Source: JBDSTZ01 sp039927975
GTDB taxonomy: Bacteria > Pseudomonadota > Gammaproteobacteria > Burkholderiales > Burkholderiaceae_D
Length of the DNA stretch: 7,524 nucleotides
NCBI GenBank assembly: GCA_039927975.1
Contig: JBDSTZ010000253.1
Location: 1 to 7,524 of the forward strand
Reading direction: 5' to 3'
The first letter of the stretch is position 1; the number at the start of each line of letters is the position of its first letter. Below, one piece after another: positions 6,068 through 7,524 of the stretch. The notes beneath the pieces are model-generated. The model ran no database searches. It was not told where the DNA came from and saw only the letters and a list, made by a program, of their open reading frames with translations. The translations under genes were made by a program, and so were the position numbers.

Positions 6068-7522
6068 TTATAAATAGGGATGTTGATGTTCGTGTTGGCG
6101 CTTCATGTTGACGACCATGAAGATGGCGATGGCCATCAGCAGAAGGCCGAGCCCGCTCGCCGGAGGTTGTGACAGCAGCGAAGGTTGGGGCAGGGAGTCG
6201 GCGGCGAAGCGGATTGCCAGCGCGCCGAGATAGCCGAAATACATGTGGATCGACGGGCGTGAAAGCAGCATGCCGGCCAGCGCCCAGATCCACAGGATGG
6301 CCGCGTACAGCGGTGGCGAGAGCGGCAGCAGGTGGGCGCTGGCGATCAAGCCAGTGGCGCCGGCCAGCCAGGCCAGGCGGGCCGGCAGAAAGCGCTGCAC
6401 CGGCATCGCCAGCGAGGCCAACAGGTCGGCGCCGCCGCGAAACAGGAGCTGGACGGCGGTCATCGCCGTCATGGCGTAAACCAGCCCCTCGAGACTGACG
6501 AGCCGCGCTGGGAACGAATAGGTGGCGAACATCACGCCGGCCACGGCGGCGATCAAATACGACCAGATGCCGAGCGCCACTGAATTGGCGAACGAGGCGA
6601 CCAGCAGGCAGATCGCAATGAGCAAGGCGATGAGGGCCAAGGCAGGAAGCGGCAAACCAGGAATGAACAGCGCCAGCGAGAGCAGCGCGTAGGGCGCCAG
6701 CCAGCCAAACTGCACGGCGGGGCGGTAACGGTGGCTGTGGATCAGTTCACCGGTCAGCGCGTCCCACCGGTGGCGCAGGGTGGCAGCCGGCATGGCCGGG
6801 CCGTACAGGGCGAACGCGCCGAGCACGGCGAAACCGAGGGCTTCGGCCAGCAGCAGCCCGACGAAAGGATTCATCGATACGTCGAAGCGGGCGGCGGCGA
6901 GGGCGCCGGCGATGAAAAACCCCAGGCCCAGGGCGGCCGAATACAGCGCTGTCTGCGTGTAATAGCGCTTGCTTGCGGTTTGCTGCTCCCAGAATTCGAA
7001 CACGGTCCGATCGAGCTTGTAGGTCAGCAGTTCGGGATGGTCCGAGCGGATCGATCGCTGCAGATGGCGCATCGACTTCATGAAAGCGGCGTCCATCGAC
7101 AGCGCGCGCGTCTTGCCGAGCTTGAGCGAGAGCAGTGCCTTGATGGCCGGATCATGCTCGGCGCCGCCCAGCATCTTCTGATAGGCCGTGGTTGCGCGCA
7201 GGCGGGCGAACACCTCGAACATCTGCGCCGGCAGTTCGCGCATGGCGAACGCCGCGTCCCTGTCCCAGTCGAAATGCTCAGCGATCGACAGGCGGAGGTC
7301 GTCGCCGCAGATCTCGCTGGCGCAGTGCTGCACAGCGCACAGCTCGAAGCAGTCGCGCACGTCCATGTTGAGCATGTCGTCGCCGGCGGCGATCTGGCGC
7401 AGCCGGTGGCGTGGCTGCACCATTGCGCCGGCCAGGAAGCCGGACCACAGACGGCGCGCCTCATCCATCGGATTGGCCGGCGCCAGGGCGGCCTCCGGCA
7501 CTTCCCATGCCGGGGTGAACAC
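6068..7522 (-). CDS. Polytopic membrane protein with soluble N-terminal region, unknown function (likely 5' partial)
   Basis: The visible 484 codons begin with a GTG at the window edge and the frame is still open there, so the true start probably lies outside. Residues 1-190 are soluble and mostly helical, with a His/Cys-containing stretch (CFELCAVQHCASEICGDDL, 58-76) and HFDWDRD (83-89). From about 192 come eight to ten transmembrane segments (roughly 192-210, 219-240, 271-288, 290-313, 318-337, 345-361, 382-400, 404-421, possibly 427-441, and 455-472), ending in a His-rich tail KRQHEHQHPYL. I do not recognise the family. The soluble region faintly recalls segments that follow the J-domain in some proteobacterial membrane J-proteins; if so the J-domain would be upstream, outside the window. 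It lies 4 nt upstream of parC and is probably cotranscribed with it. Confidence 0.85.
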   Translation of the reverse strand: MFTPAWEVPEAALAPANPMDEARRLWSGFLAGAMVQPRHRLRQIAAGDDMLNMDVRDCFELCAVQHCASEICGDDLRLSIAEHFDWDRDAAFAMRELPAQMFEVFARLRATTAYQKMLGGAEHDPAIKALLSLKLGKTRALSMDAAFMKSMRHLQRSIRSDHPELLTYKLDRTVFEFWEQQTASKRYYTQTALYSAALGLGFFIAGALAAARFDVSMNPFVGLLLAEALGFAVLGAFALYGPAMPAATLRHRWDALTGELIHSHRYRPAVQFGWLAPYALLSLALFIPGLPLPALALIALLIAICLLVASFANSVALGIWSYLIAAVAGVMFATYSFPARLVSLEGLVYAMTAMTAVQLLFRGGADLLASLAMPVQRFLPARLAWLAGATGLIASAHLLPLSPPLYAAILWIWALAGMLLSRPSIHMYFGYLGALAIRFAADSLPQPSLLSQPPASGLGLLLMAIAIFMVVNMKRQHEHQHPYL

Positions 7523-7524
7523 AT

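Noticed and set aside
4210..6111. A 633-codon plus-strand open frame, and another of 455 codons at 4217-5584
   Set aside because: Both are antisense to parC. High GC removes stop codons from these frames; they have no family likeness and no ribosome site.

Overview
This window is GC-rich, with codon use dominated by G/C third positions. ParC and ArgH both look betaproteobacterial. My best guess is Burkholderiales, probably the Oxalobacteraceae (Massilia/Duganella/Janthinobacterium type). That placement is a judgement from protein character, since no search could be run. Most of the window is ordinary chromosome. I do not see a phage, an insertion sequence, a CRISPR array or a defence island.

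Layout from left to right. (1) Positions 1-747, minus strand: the N-terminal 249 codons of argininosuccinate lyase (argH), cut by the window edge, with a TATAAT box just upstream. (2) About 880-1314, plus strand: a small coiled-coil protein with one C-terminal membrane helix and an uncertain start. (3) 1329-2036, minus: a seven-helix membrane protein rich in histidines, converging on the previous gene with only 14 bp between stops. (4) 2248-2673, plus: a GNAT-fold N-acetyltransferase of unknown substrate. (5) 2674-3028: a 355-bp gap with no credible gene but several short inverted repeats. (6) 3029-3505, plus: an exported, extremely Lys/Ala-rich protein. (7) 3558-3592: a strong bidirectional terminator shared by gene 6 and the convergent parC transcript. 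(8) 3614-3680: two diverged tandem copies of a short hairpin repeat. (9) 3712-6063, minus: parC, topoisomerase IV subunit A. (10) 6068-7522, minus: a large polytopic membrane protein, probably 5'-truncated by the window edge, whose stop lies 4 nt before the parC start.

Functionally, ArgH is the last step of arginine biosynthesis and ParC decatenates replicated chromosomes. The two are unrelated and are separated by accessory single-gene units. The only probable operon is the large membrane protein followed by parC. The items most worth a second look are the Lys/Ala-rich exported protein with its hairpin-rich upstream region, the glutamine at the quinolone-contact position of ParC, and the unusual partner upstream of parC.
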